A DNA stretch of 64,000 nucleotides. It comes from Calonectria ilicicola. Lineage: Eukaryota > Ascomycota > Sordariomycetes > Hypocreales > Nectriaceae. The DNA lies in NCBI GenBank assembly GCA_020809705.1, contig CP085832.1, positions 4,030,001 to 4,094,000 of the forward strand. Direction: 5' to 3'. Positions 23,633-34,764 of this stretch are shown one piece after another. Positions within the stretch are counted from its first letter, which is position 1. Every line of letters begins with the position of its first letter. The notes beneath the pieces were generated by a model. It did not search any database. It was not told the DNA's origin and worked only from the letters and a program-made list of their open reading frames with translations. The position numbers and the translations under genes are program-made.

Positions 23633-24156
23633 ATTGAATTGATAAAATGATACGATGGATAAATTTTCAGTGATCAAATTATTGATGTTGGAATGATTGT
23701 AGTTGGATGAAGTGAAGATTTCTACTGGCAATATTTGTGTTGTTGTATAACCATCGGTCGGGAAGCATCCGGCTAGATTAGTGCGGGGCAGCATCCGGCC
23801 CGAGTGGAAGCATCTTGAGTTGTGTACTTTTGTCAGCAGGGTCCGCAGATAGCAACAACTAGCGTGATAGTCAAACTATCGGAGTCGTTTCCGATCCTGT
23901 AACGATAACCTGCACCAAGCCAGATGCTGAGTACTTGTGATTGGATGATTAGTTTTGTCGGCTGTGGCTGCCGACGTATTATCCTGGTGTGACAAGAAGA
24001 CGCTTAGGATGCCTACAGCAGAATATATATAATAAAGATGTGTTCCATCTTGATTCTGATTTTAGGACATCATCTTAACTTCATATTTTAGTGAAAACCC
24101 TAAATTCCATTCTGCATCACCTGTCTCAATCCCGCCAAACTCATATTCAACTAAAC
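23633..24156. promoter_or_regulatory. Bidirectional promoter of the proline/hydroxyproline gene pair
   Basis: The 524 bp between divergent starts carries a TATATATAATAAA element at about 24024-24036, placed for the plus-strand gene roughly 120 bp before its ATG. Co-regulation of the two genes is inferred from this layout. Confidence 0.55.
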
Positions 24157-25221
24157 ATGCATTTCAAGCGATCTATAAACGTCGTCGGCATTCATTGCGC
24201 CGGAGAAGTATGCGACGTCATTGTTGGCGGCGTCCTCGACGTCCCAGGCAATACAATGCATGAAAAGATGATTCATTTTTGGACAAAAAAAGACGAGATT
24301 CGACAACTTCTTTTGAACGAGCCCCGTGGACGTTCGTCTATGTGCACCAACCTCGTTTTGCCGCCATGCAACCCAAAGGCCGATGCTGGCTTCCTAATCA
24401 TGGAATGCGAGGAGTACCCTCCGATGTCTGGAGCTAATACGATCGCAACGGCCACCACGTTGTTGGAAACTGGCATGGTGGAGATGAAGGAACCCAAAAC
24501 AGACCTGATCCTCGACACAGCTGCAGGCCTGGTAACGGTCACAGCAGAATGCAGTAACGGCCAATGCGACAACGTGGCTTTCACAAACGTTCCAGCATTT
24601 GTTTTTGAGTTGGATCTAAAGGTTGGGGTGGAAGGACTAGGAATTGTTTCTGTCGATATTGCCTGGGGAGGCATGTTCTATGTTTTGGTGGATGCCGCCT
24701 CGGTTGGTCTCAAGATTGAAAGCGAAGTAGGTGCTACGTTGGTGGAAGTCGGTGAGCGCATCAAAAGAGCCGTTCAAAAGGTCGTGGACCCAGTTCACCC
24801 AGACAACCCCAAAATTCACGGTGTTACTGTTTTGGAGTTTACCAACCCTCTAGTCAACGATGGTACAACCAAGACGGCCGTGAATACCGTGGTTGTATCG
24901 CCAGGTCGCCTTGATCGCAGCCCATGTGGTACAGGTACTTGTGCCCGCTTGGCGGTTCTCCATGCACGGGGGGAATTGGCTGTGGGGGAGTCTTTTGTTC
25001 ACAAGAGTGTTATTGGTACTGAGTTCTTGGGAACAGTTGGAGAAGTATCTCAGGTGGGGCCATACCAAGCCATCTCTCCTACGGTGAAAGGAAGCGCATA
25101 CATCACGAGTTTTAAGCAAGTCGTATTGGATCCAAGGGATCCATTCCCTTTGGGGTTCAGAGTGGGTGATGCATGGCACTTGAAGGGTGACCCCCTGCCT
25201 ACGGACCCCTCGGTAAACTAG
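24157..25221 (+). CDS. Proline racemase / hydroxyproline epimerase-dehydratase family protein
   Basis: A single-exon 354-residue protein. The ATG at 24157 (MHFKRSINVVG) is preferred over an upstream GTG. The family uses two opposed residues to take and give the alpha-proton of proline or hydroxyproline. The second site, DRSPCGTGTCARLA, retains Cys257. At the first site the usual MCGH reads MSGANTI, with Ser91 in place of cysteine. A Ser/Cys pair is known within the superfamily and still allows epimerisation; the dehydratase type usually changes the second site instead. GFRVGDAWHL near the end is also typical. Together with the divergent OCD/mu-crystallin gene this suggests a small pathway converting a hydroxyproline isomer. 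Substrate not determinable from sequence. Confidence 0.9.
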   Translation: MHFKRSINVVGIHCAGEVCDVIVGGVLDVPGNTMHEKMIHFWTKKDEIRQLLLNEPRGRSSMCTNLVLPPCNPKADAGFLIMECEEYPPMSGANTIATATTLLETGMVEMKEPKTDLILDTAAGLVTVTAECSNGQCDNVAFTNVPAFVFELDLKVGVEGLGIVSVDIAWGGMFYVLVDAASVGLKIESEVGATLVEVGERIKRAVQKVVDPVHPDNPKIHGVTVLEFTNPLVNDGTTKTAVNTVVVSPGRLDRSPCGTGTCARLAVLHARGELAVGESFVHKSVIGTEFLGTVGEVSQVGPYQAISPTVKGSAYITSFKQVVLDPRDPFPLGFRVGDAWHLKGDPLPTDPSVN

Positions 25222-25903
25222 AAGATTGTATGTAAGAGCCATTCATACAGCTATATGAGACAGAATTAAGATAATAGATTCCAGAGTGGTTTTACATATT
25301 TGATAAGTTGGACAAACTAAATGCAGTATCCTTCAAAGTTCTACTTTTTTCTTCTCCAAGTTTCACAATCATGCACCTCGGCTACATTTGCCCTCCCTTT
25401 GGAAGGTCTGTGCCATAGCCTTATTCGTAGACAATGGTCCTTTTAGTTATAGGAGATTATGATGCTATTCACAACTACATATTTATCTGTATTTAAAATA
25501 GTAGCGTTATTCTTGCGGCGTCTGTGGATCATTGGTATTCAAACTGTTTTAGAGGTGTACCTTACCTGACAATAAAAGAATAACGAAGACTGAAACGAAA
25601 GGAGAGACCTTGTATGCTTTTTGGTTTTGAAGTATTTCCTTTTTTGAAAATTCAGATCATAATAAGGAATTGACAGAAGAGTCGCAACGCCATTGTTGAA
25701 ATGTTGACACTGGGCTGTCTTTGGAGCCTTCTCAGCGTCCCAAACTGCACAGTGAATCCTAGGTACAGATTCTTTAAATAGATTTCAAGATATATGCTTT
25801 TGGAGAGTCTTGAGTTGCCAGGGAAAGTTAAAACAACTAAAACGATTTAGAAACAACAGAATGAAGGGCAGCAATAACCTTCAATGGAATTAACTTACCA
25901 TAT
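25222..25903. other. Intergenic between convergent genes
   Basis: AT-rich, with no supported gene; 3' flanks of the racemase-like and HET genes. Confidence 0.45.
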
Positions 25904-28315
25904 TTAATGAAGTACGAACTTTTCTGGGCTCTTTCGCCTTTCACTACACTCTCTGATAGCTTTGTTCTTCATATACCCGTTGATGTAGACATCGCCTATG
26001 AATCGATACTCTCCGCTCTGTCCCTCGGCCCTCAACAGAATAGGAGTAGAACAACCTAAGGGAACGACGATTTTATCTCCAGGCATCATGAAGCCCGAAC
26101 CCATTCCAAGCTCAGATTCATTGGTAATGCAAAAACATCGACCCATCATCTTGGAGCCGAAGTAACGTCATAAACACTCTTTTCGCCCTTTAGAGCTAGC
26201 ATTTACTTGGCGACCGAGATACTTTCGTAGAGCATTATCTAATTCTATATGGGGTAGCCGCTCGTGGAGGAAGTTGGCGAAAATTGTGTAACAGAAATCC
26301 AGCCACTTATCTGGATAGTGAGGCATTGAGAACTGTCCAAGACAAAGCGTTTCGGCGAAATCTTCTTGTACTAGTTGTTTGTGCCGATCGCTTTTTTTAT
26401 CAAGATGATGTAGTAGTATTGCCCTCCATTGCAGAAAGGCCATAAGGTAGTCTCCTACATTGCATAAAGTGCTGACTGCCATCCCTTTGCTCTTGACGGT
26501 ATCGATTTGAATAGCTGTGATCATCAGTTTGTTCTTACGCCCATCTAGAAATGCACAATCAGCCTCTGTGTCTCCTGCTGCCGAAAATTTGTAGGTGTGG
26601 CCCAAAGAAGCTACTTTAGGAATATGTGACCAGTCTGGCACAAACGACGGAAGGCCAGCCGAGCCTGTATGAACTGGAAAATGCATCGCCTCGCAAATGA
26701 TATCAATGCGACGAGTACTTTTGATAATAAAGTTGAAGACTTCCGTGTATATATCCTTCACTGAGAGGCTGTAGTCGACTCGAATTTCACTACGTATTTC
26801 TTCGGGCAAGATTCCAAGAATTCCAAAAACTTTGTCCTTTGGATCTGAAGCAAGCTTTCTGCGGCAGGTTCGCAAAACCCTGAGGAGAGCATCGTCTCCA
26901 TCACCCTTGTAGTTTTCGAGTTCGAGGAGACTGGCCGGACCCTGGTGAATCAAGATTTGGGCGAAACTAAATTGATATGGGGAGACCAAAGAGCGTTGCC
27001 TACCGATCCAATGATTGATAGAGGCCATGTGATCCTGATATTTCCCGAAAAGATCTGAAGAGGCTCGATAGACTCTCCATGGAGCTGAGATATTGCCACA
27101 GTAAACAATGATGTTATTTGGATCAGCCTTCAAGACCTCTTGGACTACCCATAATCGTCTCCAGTAGTCTCTTTCAAACAAAGACACGACTCCATCAAGG
27201 CTCCCTTCTTTCGCTTCTTCATCTAGTATGTCAACGATGCTACTGTGTTCGGCGTACTCAGCTAACGTCTGGAGGAATTTTACGGCTGTCGCACTCTCGT
27301 CTTTTTCGGGGCCTAGCCATATCGCCACCGCCTCGGCATAAGAGTAAATCTTTGGCATAAGTTGAATTTGCTCGGCTCTTTCCTCCATATTCTTCTGATC
27401 AATAGAGAGGGCATCTGCCCATACGAGGATGGGGACTTGTTCATCACGAACTGCCCTGAGGGCACCATGAAGGCTGACAGAGATAGGTCTGAGGCACCCA
27501 TTAACCTCAATCTTATCGGTATCATCTGGATCTCCCCAAGCATAGGGTATTGCCAAATATCGAGGAGAGTGTTCAAATGAGAATTTAGTGATCTCACATC
27601 TGATCCTTGTCTGCTTTCCGGGCAAGATACGGATCAATCTAATCCACTGAGCCTCGAGCGGTTGGTATGGGTCTATCTGGTTATTAAGAGGCGGCGACGC
27701 ATTGGACGTGTATCGCTCCAAGGCGTGCCTGATATTCTCTGTCGCGGTTGAATCAATAGATCTTTGGCTTGTAGCACTCGTTGGGCGTTGCGGCTGCAGC
27801 CGAGCGTCGCTCACAGGAGACCCGTTATAACTTTTGTAAGGGGGAACCGTTGGTCCGGAGTAAGTCTCTGAATGGCGAAGTGTCGGCGCCTGAACCCGTA
27901 AAGAGCTAGAAGTATCGGGAGGCCAGCTTTCAAGCCGTGGCGTGGAAGGCGTCTGAGTATCCCTATCAGAAAAGCCCCCCAGTTTACGAGGAGAAGGGAC
28001 CTGGGCAGTACTGAGTACGGAATCACCCGAGCCCTGCGACTCATTTTCGATGGCAGACTGGACGGTGAGGTGAGTACCAAAATTGCGCATTGGGCGCGTT
28101 TGTTGGGGTGGTGGATGAGACGGAGTCCAAGGCGGGCTTGGGACCTGGGATCGTATTGATCTTTGTTGATTGTTCTCAGTTCGAAGTTGAAAGTATCCAT
28201 TGTCGTCGGAATGGTAGCCGGCCCTTCCGGGAGAAGCCTCAGGGGGAAGTAGACGATATTCTGACTCCGAAGATCTCTGCCGTCGGTCAGAGCGGCTGTT
28301 TCTTGTATCAGACAT
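25904..28315 (-). CDS. Heterokaryon incompatibility (HET) domain protein
   Basis: Two exons, 28315-26207 and 26149-25904. A disordered N-terminal extension (about 210 residues rich in Ser, Pro, Arg) precedes the HET domain, whose markers are YLAIPYAWGD, ILVWADALSIDQKNMEERAEQI and IYSYAEAVAIWLG, followed by RDYWRRLWVVQEV. The C-terminal segment GRCFCITNESELGMG followed by VPLGCSTPILLR is typical of these proteins. The first exon appears to run into a TGA, but a 57-nt intron (donor GTAAAT, acceptor CAAG, 26150-26206) removes it and joins LGRQ to MMGRC in frame. HET proteins trigger or modulate cell death upon non-self fusion; most paralogues, like this one, have no known partner. About 784 residues. 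Confidence 0.92.
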
Positions 28316-29698
28316 GTCGATCAGAGGCTCTCATCGAATATTAACAAGATTTCAGGCTCCAATGGGTGCAAAAGTGCGTACGCCTAGAGGTTTATCTTCT
28401 AGCGTAATGGTATGGTTTTGTATAGAAGAGTATTTTTTTCGTCGCCTTGTCAGCATTAAGAATACTTGAGGGGTATCCCGGAAGGAGGAACAAAAATCGT
28501 CCGACAAATCCTGCATCGCTACGGATTGGTGAAATTGCGTAGCTGGGAGTACAACTTGATCCTATCAGATGTTGAGCCACACATGGGTTGCAGCAGCCAG
28601 ACCCTGCCCTCGTCTCATTATGTCCATTTCTGGATACCTACAGCTAAGCGGAGTAACATGCTTAGTCAACCACCATCCCATTGGTTTCATCCCATCCTTA
28701 TCTGAAATGAGTGAATGTCGCGGAACGAATCGAAGACACGTGAAAGCCCGAATTCAAAGATCAGGTTCGTGAGTAAATTCCTCGCTGAACTACACTAGCT
28801 CGCCAATGGATTGCTGAAAAGCAGCCTAAAATGAGAAACCATCCTCCTAAATTTCGATTCAATGAAATGATATAACACTATAATAGAGTTTTTTGAGTTA
28901 ATAATATATCAAATTTTGACTATATGCCGTTATACCATGTCGAAATTGTCGTTGCAGGAGAGTCGATGGCTCAATGTTTGAAGTTATTTGAAGATTTAAT
29001 CGGCCCTGCACACTCCGTTTCTCATACCCCGCTCGGAAAGTGTCATAGTTTAGTATAAATCTCCTCATAATTCCTATCCTCATGATTCCTATCCTCAAGA
29101 ATATAATAACAATCTTGGAGATTTTGGCACATTGATCAAGGAGCCTGCCGATACTCAATAGTCAATCTTGGTGCCCTTGTTAATTAGATACCATGTAAAA
29201 TGGGAAATATCATGGATTGACAGGCATCATCATAGTGGATACTCAAAAGCGCTCGAGTTTGACGACGTTAAATCAGAGAATAAATTTGGGGAACACATAC
29301 CCTGCGAAAGTGGATCCACGATAGTAACAAACAAAAAGCCTACAGAACTACAGATGACTCCTGGTCAACCCCACGCGATTTCACTTAACATCCCCATTAT
29401 AAGATATTTCAGTACGAAGGACGTGAGCGTGATTCTTGTGATTGATATATGTGTCAATGAGCAAATGTGAAACCAAGCTATAGATTAATGGGTAGTCTTT
29501 TATCATAGTCGCATGATTCATCATAAAATAACTTTTTGTTGAGAAAAGATTTCATTGACATCGTATTATGATCCACTTCCTATATCTACCAAATCCGTGA
29601 ACGCAAAAGCTCTCGAGACTATACCGACATGTGTCACTTATGCTGATGACTAAATTCTCTTTGGCCTTCCTCACATTGTTATCCCATAATCTTTTTTT
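28316..29698. other. 1.4-kb AT-rich intergenic region
   Basis: No convincing gene. A 100-codon open frame at 29168-29470 (plus) has no recognisable features. It contains the upstream region of the HET gene and the 3' flank of the dioxygenase gene. Confidence 0.45.
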
Positions 29699-30830
29699 TC
29701 AAAGTCCGTCATCGAAGCGATAAGGATGAAGCCATCGCTGTCGCTATTTGTTAGTCCATGCGAAAACTCATTAGGCGTGACTATCTCACCTTGTCATATG
29801 GCTTTGAAGTGTCCACAAAGCGAAGATCAGTACCCAATCGAATTCGGTTTTCTGGGTCGCGGTTAATGGTTGATGCGTGAATCTGTTCGATATTAGTGAC
29901 TTTCAGTTGGATGTTGTAAAATTACATACCATGTGTGGCTTATGGAAGACGACATCGCCGGCTTCGTAGTCGGACAACAACCATCGACCGCCACCGTTAT
30001 CTTTGGAGAACTCAATGGGCCCATTCCCGAGCCAGCCACTCCTCATCATGTTGGAATTGAAAGCATCTACACGCTCCTGCTCTGACATGTTCTTTTCCCT
30101 CGCCTGTTTATTGAAACCATCTTCTATGGACTGTCCAAGCGAGTCGCCTTGACAAAGTTAGCAGATAAACATCTTGAGTGAAGGCTCTGCGAGTACTTTT
30201 TTCCAGATAGATAAGACCACCTCCTTGAAACCCAATATCACCAATAGGCACCCAAGCTGTGACTGACGTAGCTTCTCCGTCCCGAAGGAATGACTGATCA
30301 TAATGAACTCCGATGGCGTTGTTTCGAGGTGTGTTGTTTCTCAGGAGAGATCGAGGTAAGAGGAGAGTATTCTCGTCGTCCCAGCCCTTGAGCTTGGTTA
30401 CAAAGGCTTTTAGTGCAGGATGGCTGGAAAAGTCGAGGTAAAATCGTTCAGTGTGGGCCTTTTCTACCAAGTTTGCAAAAGACCCAGGTCCATCATGGCC
30501 TTCAAGGACTGGGCCAGCTCCAACACTAGGGTAATCAGCACCGTCGTTATTCATGTTGTAGATTCCATCTACACTGTTGGTTTCAGGCTGCAAGACGCCA
30601 GTGGGCTTTAAAAAGTCGAAGTAAGCCTCCCTGCATTTGAGCACCGCTTCGCGAGGAATAACACCCTTAACAAGGAGGTATCCATCATCCTCGTATCGCT
30701 GACGCAAAGTCTCGATAGGTTCAGATGGGGATGACTTTGTCATGAATCCAATCTCTTCTTTAGCAAGAATGCCATCGTTGACCAAGTAGCCCTCCAAAGT
30801 GGGCTGGGGCTGGGTGGTGGCGTCAATCAT
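29699..30830 (-). CDS. Phytanoyl-CoA dioxygenase (PhyH) family Fe(II)/2-oxoglutarate oxygenase
   Basis: Four exons. The start ATG at 30830 leads into a beta-rich region with ETLRQRYEDDGYLLVKGVI, typical of PhyH. The iron site is HYDQSFL (HxD), with the distal histidine in HASTINRDPENRIRLGTDLRF, which also provides the 2-oxoglutarate arginine. Introns are short and in phase: LEK-SDSLGQSIEDG, PHM-IHASTIN, and a last one after PYDK giving a C-terminal RQRWLHPYRFDDGL. If the last intron is not used, the protein ends two residues after the lysine. It probably hydroxylates a small molecule. It stands alone here, so no pathway can be assigned. Confidence 0.88.
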
Positions 30831-32488
30831 GATGTTTGCGGGGGTATGGTGGACAGAAGGAGACTGTTTTTGAGTGCAATGTCAGATGGATGCATGATTA
30901 CTTTATATCTTCCCCGTCATCCTCTAAATTCTTCTCCGCAATCCATTTGCCGGATATCGTGGAAGGAGAAAGCGTCCCGAGTGCTTGATCGGTGTCATAT
31001 CTGCGCTAGGTTGAAAATGGAAAGAAAATCCCGATGATGGAGAATCCTGCACGCGTTCCTGTGTACCAACTCTGGATTGAGACTAGCCCAAGGGTCCAAA
31101 TCTTGGGGTTTTCCACTTGTACCCACATGCCTTCAATCCAGGTGACGGCAAAAAGCAGCTGACAATCGTTAGCAGGAAGTTGCTGACGAAGTCTATGTGC
31201 TTGATTGGATGTTTTAATCAAGAGCCAAGATCGAGAGACAAATGCAGAAAGAATTTCCGACCCTACAATGCTTCCAGAATAAGCAAGTTCGGCTACAGCG
31301 AGCGCCAGTGCCCCGCAATTGAGCGACACATTAGTGAGATCAAGGTGAAATACGGCGAACCATTGCCTAGTTTGGCTGACTTCCCCACGCTCATGGCGCC
31401 CGGAACACAACTTTATATCCAATCGTTCAAGCTCGGTGCTCACAGTTGGCCTCAAAGCATGCCAGTGAGAATCAGATGCTACGTGGGCGAACAATCGGCG
31501 TTCCGCTTGTAGGCTCCATTGAAAATGCATCCTTTGACCCACTCCGATGCGAACATCATAAGACAGGTAATGACGAGTAACCAATGGGCAGATGGGAAAA
31601 GGCTTTTGGAAGCCACCCTTGCGTTGTTTATCCGTATCAAAAGAGAATGAAAGCTTGGATACCATGTTTGTCCTATTTGGTCGAATTGCGGGGGAGCCAA
31701 TGGTGGAAGGGTGATCCACATCGAATGTAAATCCGAGTGCCAGGGTTGGGGTTAGGGTTATGATCCTAGATCAGGGTATGCAGGTTGTTTCAATTCTAAA
31801 TATAGCCTTGGCTATCTCAGGGGGATATTAGCAAAATGGCCTTGGGCTAACATAGACCATCAAATTGTAGGAGGATATTCTCGATTGAGAAATTAATGGC
31901 TGCGTCCAAGAATTTCGACCATGTCCACACAGAGGAGAACAGAAAATAATTAGCTAAGTCAAGTCTGAAGAACCTCATGAAGTTTTTTTTTTTAATTAGG
32001 TCTTATTTATGTTGGAATTATGGAGATCGGAAGTTTTCAAGATCAATAGAGTGCATATTGTAATATGGAAAAAGGATCAATAGTTATGGTATTAATTTAT
32101 GTATTCATTGTGGACTCTCATTGTTAAAGTACTTCTCAAGCTCCATTATGTTTAGAGTAGTCAGCTGCATAAATTTTAGAGGCATCATATTATTTTTCAG
32201 TCAATCATACAAAAGTATTAAGACAAGATACACAATATCTACCATTATTTGCGGAAGGGAAACTAGTTGAACACAAGCCCTGACGATTTTGGACCTTGCA
32301 GAACTCAGAATCCGAGACGATTCAAGACAAGGCACGGGCACAAAATCATAAGCAAAAAATAAATGGGAAACCCCAACATTTTTACAGTCTTCGTTTGAAT
32401 AGTAGGTCTTTAATTCATCATTATCCGTAACTTATCCATAGGCTTTATTTTCTCTCCTCAGTCGTATCCTAACCACAGCCAGCTCTGA
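30831..32488. other. Intergenic region with an unassigned 237-codon open frame and a telomere-like motif
   Basis: The minus-strand frame 31006-31719 is long for chance but has no domain, signal peptide or membrane pattern I recognise, and a 131-codon frame overlaps it on the other strand. A telomere-like GGGTTGGGGTTAGGGTTA lies at 31743-31760. From about 31800 to 32480 the DNA is AT-rich without long open frames. Confidence 0.35.
31743..31760 (+). repeat. Short interstitial telomere-like motif
   Basis: GGGTTGGGGTTAGGGTTA matches about three degenerate TTAGGG units, the usual fungal telomere repeat. It is too short to mark a chromosome end and may be a binding site, a repair scar or chance. 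Confidence 0.5.
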
Positions 32489-33399
32489 TCAAGCATCTAT
32501 ATCAGTCTTTATTCCAACTTCACGACTTTTATCCAAATCCTGTTGCACCGAGTAGACTTTGTTCTGGATACGAGCAAAGGCGTCCTTTCCTAAGGGTAGT
32601 CTCAAGATATTGCCCTTCAGATGGCCAGCTGCTCCTTGACCCGTCGCAACCTCGAAAATAATGTTCACTGCTTTTTCAGGGTCTCCGGGCTGCTTTCCAT
32701 TGGCGGCATCGAACTTGCCAACCATTGAATCGACCGTGGTGCCTTCGTACTCCTGGCCGGCAGTTTTGCTCACAACTTTGGCTCCCAAAAAGTTGGTTCG
32801 GAATGATCCGGGTTCGACAATTAGGACGTTGACGCCAAATTCCTTCATCTCTTTCGATAAGGCCTCACTCAAGCCCTCCAGACTAAATTTGCTGGCGGCA
32901 TACAAGCCACAACTTGGTGTTGCATCCTGACCTGCCACACTACTGAGATTGATGATGGTTCCTGATCGACGCTCTCTCATTCCCGGCTGCACAGCTTGGA
33001 TCGCATATAGAGGGCCAAATACGTTGGTCTTTATTTGGTGCTCCACGTCGCTTTCACTGCGCGCATGTTAGCGGCGCTCCGATTCCGAGATTCCGATACT
33101 TACGCGAAGGACTCGATGGGTCCCAGAACTGAGTACCCCGCATTGTTGACAAGGTAGTCAATGCTACCGAATTTCTTTTCGGCGTCCTGGATCTTCTGAA
33201 TGATGCTATCTCGAGGCTCTGTCATGTCCAGCTGAATAACATTTCCGCCAGCCTCCTCAATGGACTTTACCGCAGCAGCTGATCTCTCAAAGTCTCGGAC
33301 TGTGGCGATCACCTTGTGTCCTGCAGCAAGGACTCTGAGGGTCAGCAGGAGGCCGAAGCCGTTGGAGCTGCCTGTAATGAACCAAACTGGTGAAGTCAT
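32489..33399 (-). CDS. Classical short-chain dehydrogenase/reductase
   Basis: Two exons (33399-33104 and 33056-32489), joined in phase at ESFA-ESDVEHQIKTN, about 287 residues. The cofactor motif ITGSSNGFG (TGxxxGxG) is near the N-terminus, followed by LDMTEP, the NNAGYSVLGPIE segment, the catalytic LSSVAG serine and YAASK (intact YxxxK), and VEPGSFRTNF. The third glycine position carries GFG, common in the oxidoreductase subgroup whose members act on alcohols, steroids or retinoid-like substrates. A TATATAA element at 33483-33490 stands about 85 bp before the start on the coding strand. Substrate unknown. Confidence 0.92.
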
Positions 33400-33738
33400 G
33401 ATGATGCCGGAATGGATTGGATTTGGTTTTGATGGACGTAAGTTACAGATTCCGTGTTGGCATTAAACGAAGCAGACACCTTTTATATAAGTCTTCTCAA
33501 TCCGGAGATATCCGCTAATACCGTGGAAGAAGCTAGATGGCCTGGAGCTGACTAACAAGCATCATACCACACTAAAAGCCCTGCCCGCATCAGTGATGAC
33601 CAGAGCGAATCACAGGCACGAGAATAGTTGCTAAAGTCGATCAATTCGACATAAATACCCCGGTCGCTAAGTGCATCGAGAAAATGCATGGGATTAAAAC
33701 TCAAATATCCGCTAAATCCGTCGATATCGATTCCGTCC
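33400..33738. promoter_or_regulatory. Promoter region of the classical SDR gene
   Basis: Contains a TATA-like element at 33483-33490 and the 3' flank of the next minus-strand gene. Confidence 0.45.
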
Positions 33739-34353
33739 TCAGTCCCGCCTTGCCTTTTCATAGAGCGACAAGCAGGTGAGGATTGCCATCTGGTCAAAGG
33801 CCTCGCCCAAATTTACCCTCATCTCCAAGACGCCGCAATTCCGCACCGTTCTTTTGCTAGTAAAAACTGCCAAAATTTCACCCGTCTTTCCATCTAGCAG
33901 CTTAAAATTGCGCATACTGAGGGTGGAAAGCGTCATGCCCTCTACAGCGACTGACTGAGTGCGCTTCCAAGTAAACGCTCTCCTCTCGCCCTGCTGGTCC
34001 CCACCGGCTAACGTCGTTTCCCAGCGGAACTCGGAACGACCTAGATTTTGCCTCGTCATGTCCTCCCATTCCACGGAATCCACCTCAGCGGGGTCGCCAA
34101 AGCCGAGCTTGAAGTGACCGCCAAGCAGAATGAAGTGGCAGACAGCAACGACTGGTGATTCGACAGTGGACCCTGCACGAAGTGTGAGGGAAGGCACTTT
34201 GCGCTTAATTGTATTGATTCCGAGGTAAAATGCGCGATCGCTGCCCTTTTCTGTGACATCGTAATGGCTCGGTAGGGACCAGGAATGGCGATCAACTTGG
34301 AATTGTCTGTGTACCGTCTCAGCGGGCGGCTCTGGGGAGATTGCTGATGGCAT
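33739..34353 (-). CDS. Tubby-C-terminal-like (LURP1-like) fungal protein, uncharacterised
   Basis: A single-exon 204-residue protein. The sequence has the layout of small fungal proteins of the tubby/LURP-one barrel type: an opening RHSWSLPSHYDV, an amphipathic beta-rich core (VVAVCHFILLGG, FRWETTLAGGD), FTWKRTQSVAVEG, then STLSMRNFKLLDGKTGEILAVF, and a C-terminal helix MAILTCLSLYEKARR. The C-terminal helix threading the barrel is typical of this fold. Orthologues are common in ascomycetes and usually annotated as hypothetical. No signal peptide or membrane segment. The fold call is by pattern only. Confidence 0.72.
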   Translation of the reverse strand: MPSAISPEPPAETVHRQFQVDRHSWSLPSHYDVTEKGSDRAFYLGINTIKRKVPSLTLRAGSTVESPVVAVCHFILLGGHFKLGFGDPAEVDSVEWEDMTRQNLGRSEFRWETTLAGGDQQGERRAFTWKRTQSVAVEGMTLSTLSMRNFKLLDGKTGEILAVFTSKRTVRNCGVLEMRVNLGEAFDQMAILTCLSLYEKARRD

Positions 34354-34764
34354 GGCTGGAAGTTGTGTAAGACTGGCTGCCCAAGAAACGAATTTTGGAG
34401 TAAAAAAATTACAATGTAATAAATCTAATCAAGAGGACTCTGCCATTCTTTGGGCATCTTTTTATCTGCAGCCATGGCAGCATAAAAGGGACGAGCCCAT
34501 GAAACGACCGTATTTCGCGATTCAGCCGCAAACGCCAAAATACGAAATACGGTGGCCTCGAGCGCGCGCGACTAAGCTCCACAATCCAATGTCCCCCCAC
34601 ACACGTGCGCACTTCAGCTAATCAATTCAATTCATTTCCATATTCCTAGCTCGATTCATTTACCGAATCGTCATCATGTGCCAGACATGGCATCGCATCG
34701 CGTGCGTGCTAGCTATCCTATTCCTCCCAATATATTCATCTTCCAGTGAGTCACGTCGCCTGCC
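34354..34764. other. Short intergenic region
   Basis: Upstream of the tubby-like gene and downstream of the next minus-strand gene; no gene seen. Confidence 0.4.

Noticed and set aside
26150..26206. Apparent nonsense TGA truncating the HET protein
   Set aside because: A 57-nt intron with usable donor, branch and acceptor removes it and rejoins the frame.
29699..30830. PhyH dioxygenase as part of the right-hand metabolite cluster
   Set aside because: It is about 27 kb away with unrelated genes between.
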